The notes: generated from the sequence alone by a model not told the origin. 64,000 nucleotides of DNA from Calliopum simillimum (GCA_951812925.1 OX638369.1:41597061-41661060), one strand, 5' to 3'; counted from the stretch's first letter, positions 1 to 12,745 are shown. Numbers and translations: made by a program.

Positions 1-690
1 AATGCTTTATAATCCTACGAGGATTGTTATATAAGTCGGTACGACCCTTAGTTTTTAAAGCCTTTTAGAAATATTCATCAATTGAAGCAATTCTTTAAGA
101 ATTTGTTGTAATATAATCATACAATATTCCATTCCCGCAGAAATATGATTCTTTCAATTTACTTTTCTTAAAATCTTTAAAATAATTCGTTTTAACAAGA
201 GTTGGATAAAAAAAATTTCTCACAGTATTTATTAACATTTAATTCACTTGTGTAACACTTAAAACACTTCATCTTAATAGAAATGAATTCAAAATATTGC
301 TAAGCTAGTAAACAACATAGCATCGCTTTTTATACTACTTAACTACTTACAATATTGGAATTTTCATGGAAGCTCCTTAAACTCCTATATATCGTTATGA
401 ATTACTTTATAACTCTATGCAATACAAAAACTTATTATCACCATTGACTCAGCGCCCAAAGAGTTTTTCTCGTTATTCTAGTAGTTGCTTCTTCAACACA
501 TTCAAAACTCACCTCACACTTTTCGGTTTGTGCATATGCTTCGAAGCTAGTCATGGTAAATCATTAAATTTTACGACATGATTTTTCTTTAACTTCAGCA
601 CAATGTTAGCCACAAAATGTATTCTTAAGAGCCAAAGAAGAAGAAAAATTATACCTTTAGCATATTTTTGTTTAATGTATTATGTATGAA
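1..690. other. AT-rich sequence, nothing recognised
   Basis: No coding frame, splice-flanked exon, tandem repeat or inverted repeat stood out in this stretch. It is ordinary AT-rich intronic or intergenic sequence to the limit of reading by eye. Confidence 0.5.
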
Positions 691-694
691 TGTA

Positions 695-2565
695 TTCTCC
701 TTTAACTCCTAGGAGGAGCATAGGGTCAATATGAAACATCTTCATTCGTCGCGATCCCTTACGATGACTTTGATCTCTTGCCACGACTTTCCCAATTTTT
801 AGATTACTTTTTCCAGCGACCTTTTCTAGTTGGTTTTGGGCCTACCACGTGCTCTACTGTCTTGTGGATTCCACTCAAGGGCCTGGAAACAAACTTCGAT
901 GTGTGGTTTCCGGAGAGTGTGACCAATCCATGCGCATTTGCGCAGCTTAATCTCGTTTGCCATAGCCCTTTGATTGCATTTTTGATGTAGTTCGGCATTC
1001 GATACTATATAGTGCGAGGCCACCAAACCTTTAGTATACGCCTTAAGCATTTGTTGGCGAATACTTGCAGCTTGATCGCTAATTGTTCAGTAACAAGTCA
1101 TGTTTTGCACCCATATAACAAAACCGATTTCACATTCGAATCAAAAATGCGCACTTTCGTTTTGGTGGATATAACGGATGAAGACCATATTTTGTTCAGT
1201 TGAGCAAACGTGCCTTTTGCTCTTGCTATTCTTGAATTGATATCCTCATTTGCTCCACCATCCATGGAGATAATGCTGCCCAAATACGTGAAGCTATCGA
1301 CGTTTTTGATGTCATCACTGCCAGCTCTAAACGTGATGTCATCCCTGTTTGCGTTTTACTTCATGCTTTTAGTCTTGGATACGTTGATTTTTAGGCCGGC
1401 CTTTTGTGATTCCAAGACAAGGTTTTCAATTTTGCTTTGCATATCTGAATGTTTGGACGAGTAGAGGCAGATGTTGCCAGCGTAGTCGAGATCTCCTAGA
1501 TGTTCGGTAAAGTTCCATTGAATACCCCTTTTTGGCCTAATTAAGAGTTTTATCTAGGATATCGTCAAGAACGATGAGGAAGAGAGATGGTGATAGTAAG
1601 CAACCCTGCCGTACGGCTGAATTGGTAGTGAATGTCTGTGACAACAACCCATTGTGTAACACACTGCATTTAAAGCCTTCATATTGTGCACGTACTTAGT
1701 TTATGGCCTTTGCGGCAATACCTCTTCGTTGCAGTAAAACCCAGATATTTCTCGGGATACACTGTCGAAGGCAGTGCTATAGTCTACGAAGACAATTTGA
1801 AGTGCAGTACGCAAATCGCATAATTGTTCTACAATTATTCTGAGGGTGTTGATTTGATCCACGCATGATCGGTTTCGCCGGAATCCTGCTTGCTGCTTTC
1901 GAATGGCCAAATCAAGTTTTTCGTTTACCCTGTTCAGAATCACTTTCATCAATACTTCTGATGGTACTGAGAGCAAGGTAATGCCTCTATAGTTTCGGCA
2001 CTCGCTAAGGTCACCTTTTTTCGGCAGTTTGACTAACATGCCATGTAGCCAATCTTCTGCCAAACGCTCTTCGCTCCAAAATTTGGTGATCAGAGCATGG
2101 AGAATTTTAGCTGATGTTATGGGGCATGCCTTTAGCAGTTCATCTGTTATTTGATCTGTACCGGCGGCCTTGTTGTTTTTCATGCTTTGGAAAGCTTTCA
2201 CTATTTCATCGATTGTAGGCGGTGGTGTTTGTATTCGACTACTACTGCGAGTTACTGCGGCAATTGTAGTTGGTGATTCTGGTTTCGGGGATGTGGTAGA
2301 CATGGGACTTAGTATATCACAAAAATACTCTTTCCATCTCTTTAGTTGGATGTTAAGAGATTTCCATTTTTGTCTTTGATTGGGCGGCTCTGTTGGTGTT
2401 TTCTGCCAGATAATCTGCGGGTGATATCGTAAAGCTGCTTCTTTTATCTTTTCTGCACGATCGCCTGACTTCTTTATCGAGAGAGTTGAAGAATTTTTCG
2501 ACGACGTTCTTTTGCGCTCTGGTTTTTAGCGTCGTCTCTCAGTTTTTTCGCGTTTCGAAATAGTA
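695..2565 (-). mobile_element. 5'-truncated RTE-like non-LTR retrotransposon
   Basis: Read on the minus strand, this 1.9-kb stretch carries the reverse transcriptase and C-terminal tail of a non-LTR retrotransposon and lacks an endonuclease domain, so it is truncated at its 5' end near 2565. The tail ends with a conserved segment at about 695-733 containing CTCCTCCTAGGAG, which recurs in inverted orientation at about 45998-46036. The wording of the RT (NYRGITLLS, QAGFRRNRSC) and the C-terminal GRPKT motif point to the RTE clade or a near relative. The clade is inferred from motif memory, not from a tree. Confidence 0.85.
826..2480 (-). pseudogene. broken reverse transcriptase of the RTE-like element
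   Basis: The longest open piece, 1701-2303, holds RT motifs 1 to A: NKAAGTDQI, KGDLSECRNYRGITLLS, QAGFRRNRSCVDQ and FVDYSTAFDS, where the motif A aspartates are present. Frames upstream (RWKEYFCDIL, 2304-2350) and downstream (VRQGCLLSPSLFLIVLDDI, about 1560-1625) continue the same protein in other phases. Motif C, normally YADD, reads LDYAGN at 1473-1487, so both catalytic aspartates are lost. The tail pieces at 1098-1283 (SIISMDGGANEDINSRI) and 826-1050 (WIGHTLRKP, GRPKT) are the usual C-terminal region. Frameshifts, at least one stop and the motif C loss make it dead. Its activity in life would have been target-primed reverse transcription. Confidence 0.85.
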
Positions 2566-4900
2566 TAAACTCTAATTGGATCAAATGCTAAAAATTTAAT
2601 TTTAAGGCTAATTCAATTCCAGTCATAAACTGAAAAATTTTATTGACCTATAAATCACAAAAAGTCCAAATAATTAGTTTAAGCGTCAGGACGTCAGTCA
2701 TAAAGAAATAGCGAGCTAATGTAATCAAACCCCGAAGGGACTTTGTTGGTCTACTGGCCTACTTTAATTTCACGACCGTGTTATTTAGGTTGAAAGCGCT
2801 GACCTAAAAATTGTTGCACTGTGTTACCTACGAAATGTATTTTTTTTTATGTTTCGCCTTCCGGTTTTTATGCATAATACAACCCAATACACGAATGAAT
2901 TAATTTTTAGTACAACATATATCACATGTATTTAGTCAGCCAATTTTTACACAGCACTATAATCATTAAGGTGTACCTATTGCTACACGTGTACCAAGTG
3001 AAAAGACTGTTGGAATCAGATGGATCTTGGAGAAGAGTGTTATGCATTGATATTATGGTTTTGATATAATTACTTTGTCAGTTCCTTTGAAAGTTCGACC
3101 ATTGAATTATGTGCCAAAAAAGTCTTCATAAATGTTTACTTCAGCAAGTACTGTTAAATTCTCACACAATGTTTTTTACATTTAACTGAGTTAACACCAG
3201 ACACGTTGCTAAGGGGGCATTGTCCACCCTACAAATCTCATTATTTATTCTAGAAAAATCGACACGGAAGGAAAGATTCAATAACATACCTTGTAAAAGT
3301 ATTCCACTACCCTCGGAAACATCCGTTAAGAATAGTAGTTTTACTATTATTATTGTTTTAGAGGCTGTGAGAATTAATCTTTTTTAAAGCATTTTTCCCC
3401 ATCAAAATAGTTACAGACTTCCCATAAATCTCTGCACTGCCGTGTGATAAATATTATCTAGGTCATTGGTATCTAAAATCTCGGCACTTTTTTTTTAAAT
3501 TCATTTGTTATACAGAAATTATAAGATACCTAGCTAAATGATGCCTCAGCGCCACAAAGGCTTTGTAGAGGCTATAAAGCAACTATTAATTAAAATAAAA
3601 ATCTTACAATTTCAAAATTAAGTTCAGACATATGCACACATCAAAGTAATTTATCAAAACGTAATATTAAAATTAAATGTATGTAGGTACTTAACTCTGC
3701 GTCTAATCGCAGACGGGCAGGTATACAACGGACGCCTTACTGTTTTCAAGTCATCTTGATAGAGTCTACAGAAGTCGTCGTTTACTAAATCAATCTTTTT
3801 AGGTGGTAATTAAGTCAACAATGACTTGATATTATTTTAGTGTAGGTTTTAACATCTCTTCTGCTAAGATTTTCAATAGCTTTCACCTTAACACGTTTGG
3901 AATTGACTAGCCTTTTTGCTTGCCATATAACCTCTTGGACTCCCTGATAAACAACGAAGCTATTATCTTTCCATTCCCGAAATAAATAATGTCTATGAAA
4001 GTATTGAGTGCACCTCACATGGCTATGCAATCTGTTTTTTTGTTAAATTTATTTCCCTCATGACCTGGTATTCCGATCAGAGTAACATTATTCCTCCCTG
4101 ATAAGGATTGGAGAAGTTCAAAACACCCACAGCCTATCTTTAACTATATTGAAGTAAATGCAAATGTCTGCTCAAAAAAGATTTTTTTCAGCTACCAGAG
4201 TGTGACTATTGATGGAAAAAGAGAAGTTTAGAGCAGATTTTCTAGTCAAGACTTCAACCGCTTTGCACTGCAACCAAATACTGATCTCCAACTCAAAGTC
4301 GATAAGTTAATACAAATACCATCTTCTATCAATAATAGGGATCGAATATCTAATATCTTGAAATAGCTTTCCACCTGGACATTCCCAATCGTTGCCTTTG
4401 ATTGCAGCTAGTCGATACCGCATTTTCAGTTATTCTCACGCTTTTTATTCACCACATGCTTTTCGGTTTGTGAAATGGATTCGATTTATCACAGGGTGGA
4501 CATTAGTTTATTTCTGCTATAACTTTTACATAGGCTTTTGCAATAAATTGCGAAAGTCCTAGCGATAGCTCGAGGTGACAAAAAAATTATGTAATTGCAG
4601 CACATTTCACCACTCTCTCTGTCAAACCAGACAGAGTAGGCATCTGCCACCATTCTTGAAGATTCAAAGGATGGTGTCAGTAAATATAAAAACTGATGGT
4701 GCAAAACTTCTTAGATTCATCCCAAAGTTATAACTTTTATTGTATTCACTCATCTCTGCTTAATTAACTAAAGAGTATGAAACACCCTAAATTATATGCT
4801 TTAACACTCTTGGGCTAACATAAGTACAGACAAATGTATGTGTGTATGTAGCTTACATACTTAAACACTTAGCTCATAAAAATATTCATAATTTAGCCAT
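2566..4900. other. unannotated AT-rich region
   Basis: No gene or clear repeat was seen over these 2.3 kb. Short open frames (about 3815-4030 and 4489-4704 on the minus strand) have no recognisable domain and a composition no different from the surroundings. Confidence 0.45.
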
Positions 4901-4939
4901 GGGCTTAGTGAGTGTTTTTACTTGCTGTTTTTGTTGTAT

Positions 4940-5030
4940 TTCCAATGTTGTTGGAAATGTTGCAGCTGCTGTTGTTGTTGTCGTTGCTGGTTTTATTTTT
5001 GTTGTTGCTGTTGCTGCTGCCGTTGTTACT
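4940..5030. repeat. impure GTT/GCT trinucleotide tract
   Basis: A run of TGTTGTTGTTG, GTTGCTG and GCTGCTGCC triplets, typical of fly introns. It gives an apparent valine/alanine-rich frame on the plus strand and an asparagine/serine-rich frame on the minus strand. Neither is credible as a protein. Confidence 0.7.
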
Positions 5031-5275
5031 AGAATAGCTAACAAGGCCAATTTGGGTTTTATACCTCAGTGAACTGAGAAACTTACATGATTTGCCACAA
5101 ACACATGCAAAACCGCCATACATCCATGCATCATATAACACACACAATTATGACTTACTACATATATAGTATGTTGGTTACCACCCTTGACTGTTACACT
5201 TAGGTTTATTACTTTTTCTCTATGTGTGTAGCAGCAGTAGTTGACTGAATGACTGAGTGACTGACTTAAAGCCAT

Positions 5276-5297
5276 CGGTGTGTGTGTGTGTGTGTAT
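5276..5297. repeat. (TG)n microsatellite
   Basis: About nine TG dinucleotides in a row followed by TATATG. Short AT-rich unannotated sequence lies on both sides up to the foldback element at 5948. Confidence 0.8.
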
Positions 5298-6781
5298 ATG
5301 TGGTTAAATAAAACTCTTTCTCTCCATGTGTTTAGTTGAAAAATACCAAAAATTTTCATCAACAAACAATTGGGATTAAATGTTTCATGGGAATTTCAAA
5401 AACTTTGTGGGTTTCTAATAGTTTTTGCATTCATAAATATTAACGCGTTAATTTAAGTGGTTTTTTATTAGTCGCAGCAGTGTTAAAATGAATGAAATTT
5501 GCCCGTTGGCAAGGAAATGCATGAAATGAATAAAAATTGACCTTGAATGTAATGAATATTTAATAACATGAAGTGATATATAAGTTTCGAAAAGTGTTTG
5601 TTTATATTTCAAAATCTGTTTACAGTAGCTTCAATTAAAAGTATGCAAATTATTCTTTGATATTCAAATTTTGTAAGGAATCTTGAGGTGTTACTACTAA
5701 ATATTTAAACATTAAGGGAAGGAATCATGAGGATTATTTACATAATGGAAATTCGTAAACAATTTCTTAAGAAGCAACGTTTGTGCGTGTTAGTGTATTT
5801 TTACAATTGATATTCAGTTAAGTTTCATTTTGACTCATATTTTTGAATGAACAAGCAACATGTCTCTAAAAAATAGCTAACAAATTTCTTTTTTTTTTTT
5901 GGTCATTAATTAGTAATCATCAAATATCAATCATCGATCAATAATTACACTATGCAACAGCCAAATCTCCAAGTGAATGCCACTATCCATTCCATATGTC
6001 AAATGGGCTGCTAATTCCAAAAATCGCATTATTTTTTTTTTTTTTATTTCGTGTCGTTTTCGAGATATCGGTCATTTTCGGTTTTCGGACCAAAAAAAAA
6101 AGATAGTTCCATTTAAATATAAATATCTCAAGAACTAATGTTTATATTCAAATGCATTATATGTCATATTAAAGGTAATTAAATTACCTACAAATAATAT
6201 GTGCATCACTTTTTGGTTGGTTTGTTAGTTTCGGCGAAATAAATTGATTTCTAAAAAAAACATTTTTTTTTTTCGAAAAAATTAACAAAAAATCAAAATC
6301 AACTGCAGATTTATACAAGAAGAAATATCTTTTTTATAATTTTTTTTGTTTTTGTATCAAGACTATATATTTGTGAAGAAAATAAGAAACCACTTAAAAA
6401 AATAGATGGGAAAATGCAAAAGTTGTATACAATTCATTGATAAATTACCAAAATGCGTTTTTCCCTATTTTTTTCGCTTTTTTGTAATAAACTGTACGAT
6501 AATTTGAAACTTTTTGTAAAACACATAAGAAAATCCAAAAAATTCTTAAAGTAGGCGTTAAAACAAAATACCCGTGTCTCTTCGTTTTTCTCCAGCACGT
6601 CAGATTTTTTTTTAATCGATTTTTGAAGTTTTTTAATCCACTGTACATGAAAAAACAAAAATGACGCATTCTTGTGTTAAATCGATGCAAATAACTATAT
6701 GATCCTTACATTTGAGGTGTATCATGCGTTAAGTAAACTTATGCAGGATATTACGAGGAATATTTTTGTAGACAATATTAA

Positions 6782-6862
6782 CCCTCTAGAACCCCCACAT
6801 GTAGGTCTTTTAACCTAAATGTAGGGGGGTCAAAATGACCCACATGTAAGGGTCTTAGAGGG
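6782..6862. repeat. tiny TTAA-bounded inverted repeat at the foldback centre
   Basis: An 81-bp unit flanked by TTAA on both sides (6778-6781, 6863-6866), with ends CCCTCTAGAACCC and the near complement GGGTCTTAGAGGG and a GGGTC/GACCC core. TTAA plus CCC ends resemble piggyBac-type MITEs. It may equally be the original loop of the foldback. Confidence 0.5.
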
Positions 6863-7433
6863 TTAAAATTTTCTACATAATTTTCCTCGTAATATCCTGC
6901 ATAAGTTTACTTAACGCATGATACACCTCAAATGTAAGGATCATATAGTTATTTGCATCGATTTAACACAAGAATTCGTTATTTTTGTTTTTTTCATGTA
7001 CAGTGGATTAAAAAACTTCAAAAATCGATTAAAAAAAATCTGACGTGCTGGAGAAAAACAATGAGACACGGGTATTTTGTTTTAACGCCTACTTTAAGAA
7101 TTTTTTGGATTTTCTCATGTGTTTAACAAAAAGTTTCAAATTATCGACAGTTTACTAAAAAAAACCGAAACAAATAGGCAAAAACGCATTTTAGTAATTT
7201 ATCAAAGAATTGTATACAACTTTTGCATTTTCCCATCGATTTTTTTAAGTGGTATCTTATTTTCTTCACATATATATAGTCTATGATACAAAAACAAAAA
7301 AAATTATAAAAAAGTTATTTCTTCTCGTATAAATCTGCAGTTGATTTTGATTTTTTGTTAATTTTTTCGAAAAAAAAAAATGTTTTTTTTAGAAATCAAT
7401 TTATTTCGCCGAAACTAACAAACCAACCAAAAA

Positions 7434-7462
7434 GTGACGTGATGTGATGTGATGTGATGTGT
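7434..7462. repeat. (GTGAT)n expansion inside one foldback arm
   Basis: About five copies of GTGAT/GATGT occur in the right arm. The matching place in the left arm, near 6200-6215, has a single GTGCATCAC, so the microsatellite grew after the arms formed. Confidence 0.75.
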
Positions 7463-7905
7463 TAGTTACCTTTACTATGACATATAAAACGTTTCAATAC
7501 AAACATTGGGTCTTGAGATATTTGTATTTAAATGGAACTATCTTTTTTTTTTGGTCCGAAAACCGAAAATGACCGATATCTTGAAAACGACACGAAATAA
7601 AAAAAAATAATGCGATTTTCGGAATCAGCAGCCCATTTTATATATAAAATGAATAATGGCATTCCCTGGGGAAAAATTTTTTACTCATTTGTTGCATAGT
7701 GTTATTAACCATTAAATGCCAATCATTTTTCATTCATTTTTAATCATCAATCACTAAGTCATTAGTCACCAATCATTAATCATCAATCACCAATTATGAG
7801 TCGTCAATCATTAATCATTAGTTATCAACAACTTCATAGCTGTTATTAATATTTTTATCTCGCTCACTAAAAGCAAGAACACAATCTATTTAGCGTCAAT
7901 AATAT

Positions 7906-8760
7906 CCCTGTAGCACCAAGGACTATTCCGAGACTAGTTTTTAAACTACTCCATTAGGGTGACCGACTAGTCCAAATTCTGGTTCCATTACATATAAAGT
8001 TCTATTAACGTTTTGTATTGTTTGTCATTAAATGTAACCAATTGTCTCCTTTTGTATGACATTCGGACCAGAAAAAGGCCAATTGCTTATGCATTACACT
8101 CGGACCAGAAAAATTACAACTTATTTTTTTTTTTTATTTATAAATTTCAAAAAATTTTATTTAAATTTCAAATTTTACAAAAAAGTTTACATGTGCTAAA
8201 GAGTTTGTGATGTCCCTGCTGGACCACCGACTATTCCAAAACTAGTTTGTAAACTAGACCTTGGAGGCAACCGACAGGTCCAAATTCTGATTCCATCACA
8301 TATTAAAGTTCTATTTTCGTTTTGTATTGTTTATCACTGGCCTAACCACTTGTCTGCCTATGCATGACTTTTGGAGCAATTAACTGCTTATTCGGACAGA
8401 AAAACGCCAATTTTTTTTTATTTATAAATTTCATTATATTTTATTTCAAATAAAAATTTTTCGCAAAAACGTCAAATGGTTTCATAGATGAATGTGCTGA
8501 AGACTTCGTTTTACGTATATTTCTGAGCATTGTGTTCCGGGTCCGAATCTCAATGCGTATTTTTTTTTTTTTTTTGTTATTTTATACTACGCTCTGAAGA
8601 CTCTTCAGACAAATTGTGTATAAGTTAATAGAAATTTAAAAATTGGAATTGAAAATCACCGAGTGGAGGTTTTGAACTCGAGTCTCCCCACGAGAGGCCT
8701 TAGACGGATACACTATCGTTTGCTTTTTATCACAATAGATAAACTGCCAAACGAAACATG
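7906..8760. repeat. interspersed repeat with tRNA-like segments, copy 1
   Basis: It begins with two diverged tandem units (7906-8210, 8211-8440), each containing 'ggactattcc...actagtttgtaaacta...ccaaattctg'. It ends in a segment (8465-8755) whose two ends resemble tRNA halves in inverted orientation: GGGTCCGAATCTC on the plus strand near 8540 and GAGTTCAAAACC on the minus strand near 8685. Copy 2 is at 12145-12745. Class not identified. Confidence 0.6.
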
Positions 8761-8959
8761 GTCAGTAATATTATAATTTAGTTGATTGAATTTAATTTAA
8801 ATTGTTTTAATATATCACTTCTTTTTCGAGATATTGAGGGTTACATAATGTAAAAATTCAAATTTCGCTTCAAAATGGAAAAGAACACCAAAAAGTCGTA
8901 TAACAGATAAAAAATTTATAAAATCAAAGAAATGTATGAGCTAAAATCATTGCGAGAAA

Positions 8960-10330
8960 TACTCGTAAGTGGGCAAAAAGTCGCATGCGACAAAAGAATA
9001 AAAGGTAAAAATTTGCTTATTACTAAAAATTTCCATAAATATAAAAAGGCAAACGTTTCTTAAATGTTGCTCACATAAAAAAGTTGCACGGTATTTGCTT
9101 CACGCGACAACTAATAGTTGCATGTTATCAAAAAGTCGCATACGACTAAAAAATTCATTTGTCGCACGCGACACAAGAATAAAAGGTAAAAATTTACTTG
9201 CTACTTAAAATCTTGAAGGATTTTAAAAAGCTAAAAGTTTCTAACATGTTGCTTTCATAGAAAAGTTGTACGGTATTTGTTGCACGGAACATCTAATAGT
9301 CGTATGTTATTCTTTTCATATACATACCTAAACAATGAATAAAATGTGAATATCAATTTAAGGGTTTGATTCAAGATAAATATAAAGAGGAATTTGCACA
9401 AGACCCAAAACTTCATTGCGACTAATAAGTCGTATGCAATTGCAAATATTTTGAAAAACATATGTAAATACTAAACTTTAACTTTAATTTAAGTAAAAAT
9501 TTGCATAAAACTTCAAAATCGTTTTTGATTAAAAGAAGCATACAGAGTGGGCAAAATTAACGATTAATTTAATTTAAAGCGGCGTCGAATGGCAAAAGTA
9601 ATGTCACACACATTTTGTGCCATAATAATTGGTTATATGACCGATATCATTTTTTCAACTTAATGCCATCAGTTTGACACCATCAAGTAAACTTTTCGTC
9701 ACAATAGAGCCAAATTTTATTCGTTTCTGACAAAATGTCACCCAATTCATATATTGATATTACTTTTGCCACGTTATTGCATAAAACATAAAAGTCGCTT
9801 ACGAGTAGTGTGTCACATGCGAAATAAATATTATACATAGAACTGAATAAGCTTATGTTTGTTAAAAGCCGCATGCGATTTAAAATTTAAATTCAAGCTA
9901 AATGTAGCTAAGAAATCGCATGCTAATAAAAAACCATATCAAACTTAAAAGTCGCATAAAACTTTAACATTACCTGTGAATAAGACGTCGTATATGACTG
10001 TTAGTATGATACATATCAAGCATTTAAGTAAAACATAAAAGTCGCTTAGTATGCCGTATGCTTATAAAAGTAGTACCGAACTGAAAATAGTTATGTTAGT
10101 TGAAGGCCGCATTCGACTTGAAATTTAAATTTAAGTAAAAAGTAGTGTCAGCGACAACAGTTAGCAGCAAATGAAAGTTAAAAGTCGAACATATATTTTT
10201 AAGGCCATATGTCGCTTAGAAATCACATGCGACTAAAATATCTATTCATAGTAAAAAGTTGCATAAAACTTAAAAATGGCCTGTGAATAAGACGTCGTAC
10301 ATATCAAACATTTCTGCATGCGAGAAATTC
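8960..10330. repeat. field of GTCGCATGCGAC-like palindromes
   Basis: The motif AAAAGTCGCATGCGAC and decayed forms (GTCGCATACGAC, GTCGCACGCGAC, GCCGCATGCGAT, ATCGCATGC) recur roughly a dozen times over 1.4 kb, embedded in AT-rich sequence with phrases such as AAAGAATAAAAGGTAAAAATTT near 8995 and 9175. It looks like a decayed tandem array. No coding frame is credible here. Confidence 0.6.
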
Positions 10331-12140
10331 AAATTAAAGTAAAAACTCATTTCTTTACCTTTTTCCTACTGGCACACCTAATTAACCATCACATGAAAAT
10401 ATTGTATTTTCACCTATGCTTAGATTCATTAAGTTTACGCAGTCAGCGCATATCATTAAATACTTCATATTTTTTTCTATTTACTACTTTTTCAGTATTA
10501 CTTAGTACACTTTTTGACTCAATGCTAAACATTACGTGCCAACATTTCATTTTATTCCTTTCAACGCTACGTTTGCCTCTTCCGCTACATTTCTTGACTC
10601 AATTCAAATGAAACGACTTTAACTTTTTTGTTTGCTGTTTGCTGCCAATAAAATGAGTTTTCTCATCAAAACTCAACATTAATGTTGAAGCAGCAGCAGC
10701 AACGCGCCAGTCGCTCTTGTCTAAATCAAAAGCATTTTGCTGCCGCCTATTTTTTTTTTTGTGATTTTTCATTGCCTACTTTTATGAGTTGTGTACAATG
10801 TGTACATTTAGAACATTTGCTACAACTTCCTGTAGCATGTTGTTGTTGTTATTGTATTTTTTGTTGTTGTTTTTGTTGCCATTGCTGTATAGTAAGCAAG
10901 CATCCTGCCGCTTGAGTGCATGAATGAACTTAACTCGTTCAGTAGTTTGTTTCTGTCGGCTGTTGTTATTGTAACTGTGTTGAAGGTTATTCTACTGAAT
11001 AATCGTGTTTCGGCCTATTTCCTACTTTCAATAGGAGATACCATCAAGTTGTTTTTGCTCAACTCTTTTACAGTTGCTACGTTGTTGTGTTTGTGTTTTT
11101 GTTATTAGTGCTCTTGTAAATGAGCCGTATAAATTAAAATACCGCAAGTCCTCGTTTACTGAAAGTTGGAAATGCAAATCGTTAAATGATCCTTTCAGAT
11201 AATGATATCTTAATTTTGTCAGAATTTTTCTATTTAGCATAATGGACCTTTTTCGTCATAAGCGATTTACATAATATTGTTATTTGTTCAGAGTTTTCTA
11301 AAAATGTCACAACACAAATTGAAAAGCCCCGGCTGCTGCAATGAATTTTAAAGCGCCCAGTTGATTTCATTTAAATTCAGAATTTTGTTTTATTTTTCAA
11401 TGCTGCAAAATGATTTTATTGCAAAAATGTTTGAAAAAGCTGTGCTTTAGAGAAATGTAACAGAACGAGAATTTTTGGAATTGTATACGACAGTGTGAAA
11501 AATTCATAAAAACTTCCATAAACTAATATCACATAAAAACGTATTTTTTTAAAGGGCTTTTAGGGTGGGAATGGTTAAAATACACAAATTTCTGGTATTC
11601 AACAAAAAGTCAGTTTTGAAGATTTCAAAATATGCAATCTTTTAAGATCCTCACAAGTTCATTGTTGTTAGAGATATCATCCTGGTTTGGGATTTATATT
11701 AATGGTATTTTTTTTTTTTTTTTTATAAAAAATATCATAGAAGATCTAAAGAGTTCACCATGCAGCAATTTTGTTACTCGTAGTACTAATATAGTATTAA
11801 AAATAGTACTTTTTACCTAATTGTTGAAAACTTCTAAGTACTTACAGCCCGATTTACTCCTTTTCTAAAATAGGTCAAATCATGAAAGTCGTATAAGAAA
11901 TCTACAAGTTATGAATAATTTTGTGACGCAAAGTCAGTCGGTTGTAATTTGGAAACGTTCAAAAAAGCATAACGCCTTAAATCATTAATGATACCATATT
12001 GGTTTTGGAATCATATGAAAGATAAATATGTTTACTTTCCATGATATTTTTACCACAACCGAAAACTCAAAAAAAAGGAATTAACTTTTTATTTAAGTTT
12101 GTCATGAACGGCTCGGCACCGCCCACTTAAAAACACAAAT
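10331..12140. other. AT-rich region with GTT-rich tracts
   Basis: Contains impure CAGCAG (10687-10700) and TTGTTGTTG (10840-10880) tracts and poly-T. Open frames at 10318-10611 and 10682-10915 are composition artefacts (runs of Leu/Phe, then Cys-rich from the TGT triplets). No gene recognised. Confidence 0.5.
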
Positions 12141-12144
12141 TTGA

Positions 12145-12745
12145 TATGTTGGACGGCGGACTATTTCAAAACAAGTTTGTTAACTACTCCATCGGAGAAA
12201 CCGAATAATCCAAATTTTGGTCCCATCACATATAAAGTTCTATTTACATTTCGTGTTGTTTGTCATTGGACATAACCAATTGTCTCGTTATGCATTACAT
12301 TGAAACTAGAAAAAGGTCAATTCTCTCCATATGCATTACATTCGGACCAGAAGAAGGAGAATTTTTGTTTCTATTTTATTTGTAAGTTTCAAAGAATTTA
12401 ATACAATATACAAATTTCAGACCAAAACGTCAAAAAATTTCATAGACGAATGTGCTAAAGACTTTGCTATATATTCCTGAGCATTGTGTTCCGGGTTCAA
12501 ATCTCAGTGCGGATGAAATTTTTTTTATAATTTTATGAGTCGACTACAATAGATACGAAGACTCTTCAGACAAATTGTCCAAAAATTAATGGAAATTTCA
12601 AAATTGAAATTAAATATCACCGAGTAGATGATTTAAACCCGGGCCTCTCCATGCAGCGCAAATCATTAGACCGATACACTATTGTTTTTTTTTCTTCACA
12701 GTTGACAAACTTCGAAACAGTGCGTACGTTGTCCGTAACGTTACA
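12145..12745. repeat. interspersed repeat with tRNA-like segments, copy 2
   Basis: Same family as 7906-8760 but with one upstream unit. Near 12490-12515 the plus strand reads GTTCCGGGTTCAAATCTC, a good tRNA T-arm/B-box match. Near 12630-12690 the minus strand reads TATCGGTCTAATGATTTG then CCCGGGTTTAAATC, resembling A and B boxes. The two tRNA-like segments point inward toward each other. A tRNA-derived SINE dimer or a foldback of a tRNA pseudogene are both possible. Confidence 0.55.

Larger units (their letters stand above)
5948..7701. mobile_element. large foldback (palindromic) transposable element
   Basis: Two arms of about 830 bp (5948-6777 and 6867-7701) are inverted copies of each other around an 85-bp centre. 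The outer ends are CACTATGCAACA and its exact complement TGTTGCATAGTG. The trinucleotide TTA flanks both ends (5945-5947 and 7702-7704), a possible 3-bp target duplication. CAC ends with a 3-bp duplication fit CACTA-type elements. TTA would also fit PIF/Harbinger. There is no coding capacity: the open frames at 6434-6690 lie in AT-rich arm sequence. A related, shorter element is at 17216-18359, and a disrupted relative at about 30430-34790. Confidence 0.8.

Noticed and set aside
5948..7701. Assigning the foldback to Transib because of its CACTATG end
   Set aside because: The end lacks the following GG and the flanks AATTA/TTATT show no 5-bp duplication; only TTA matches.
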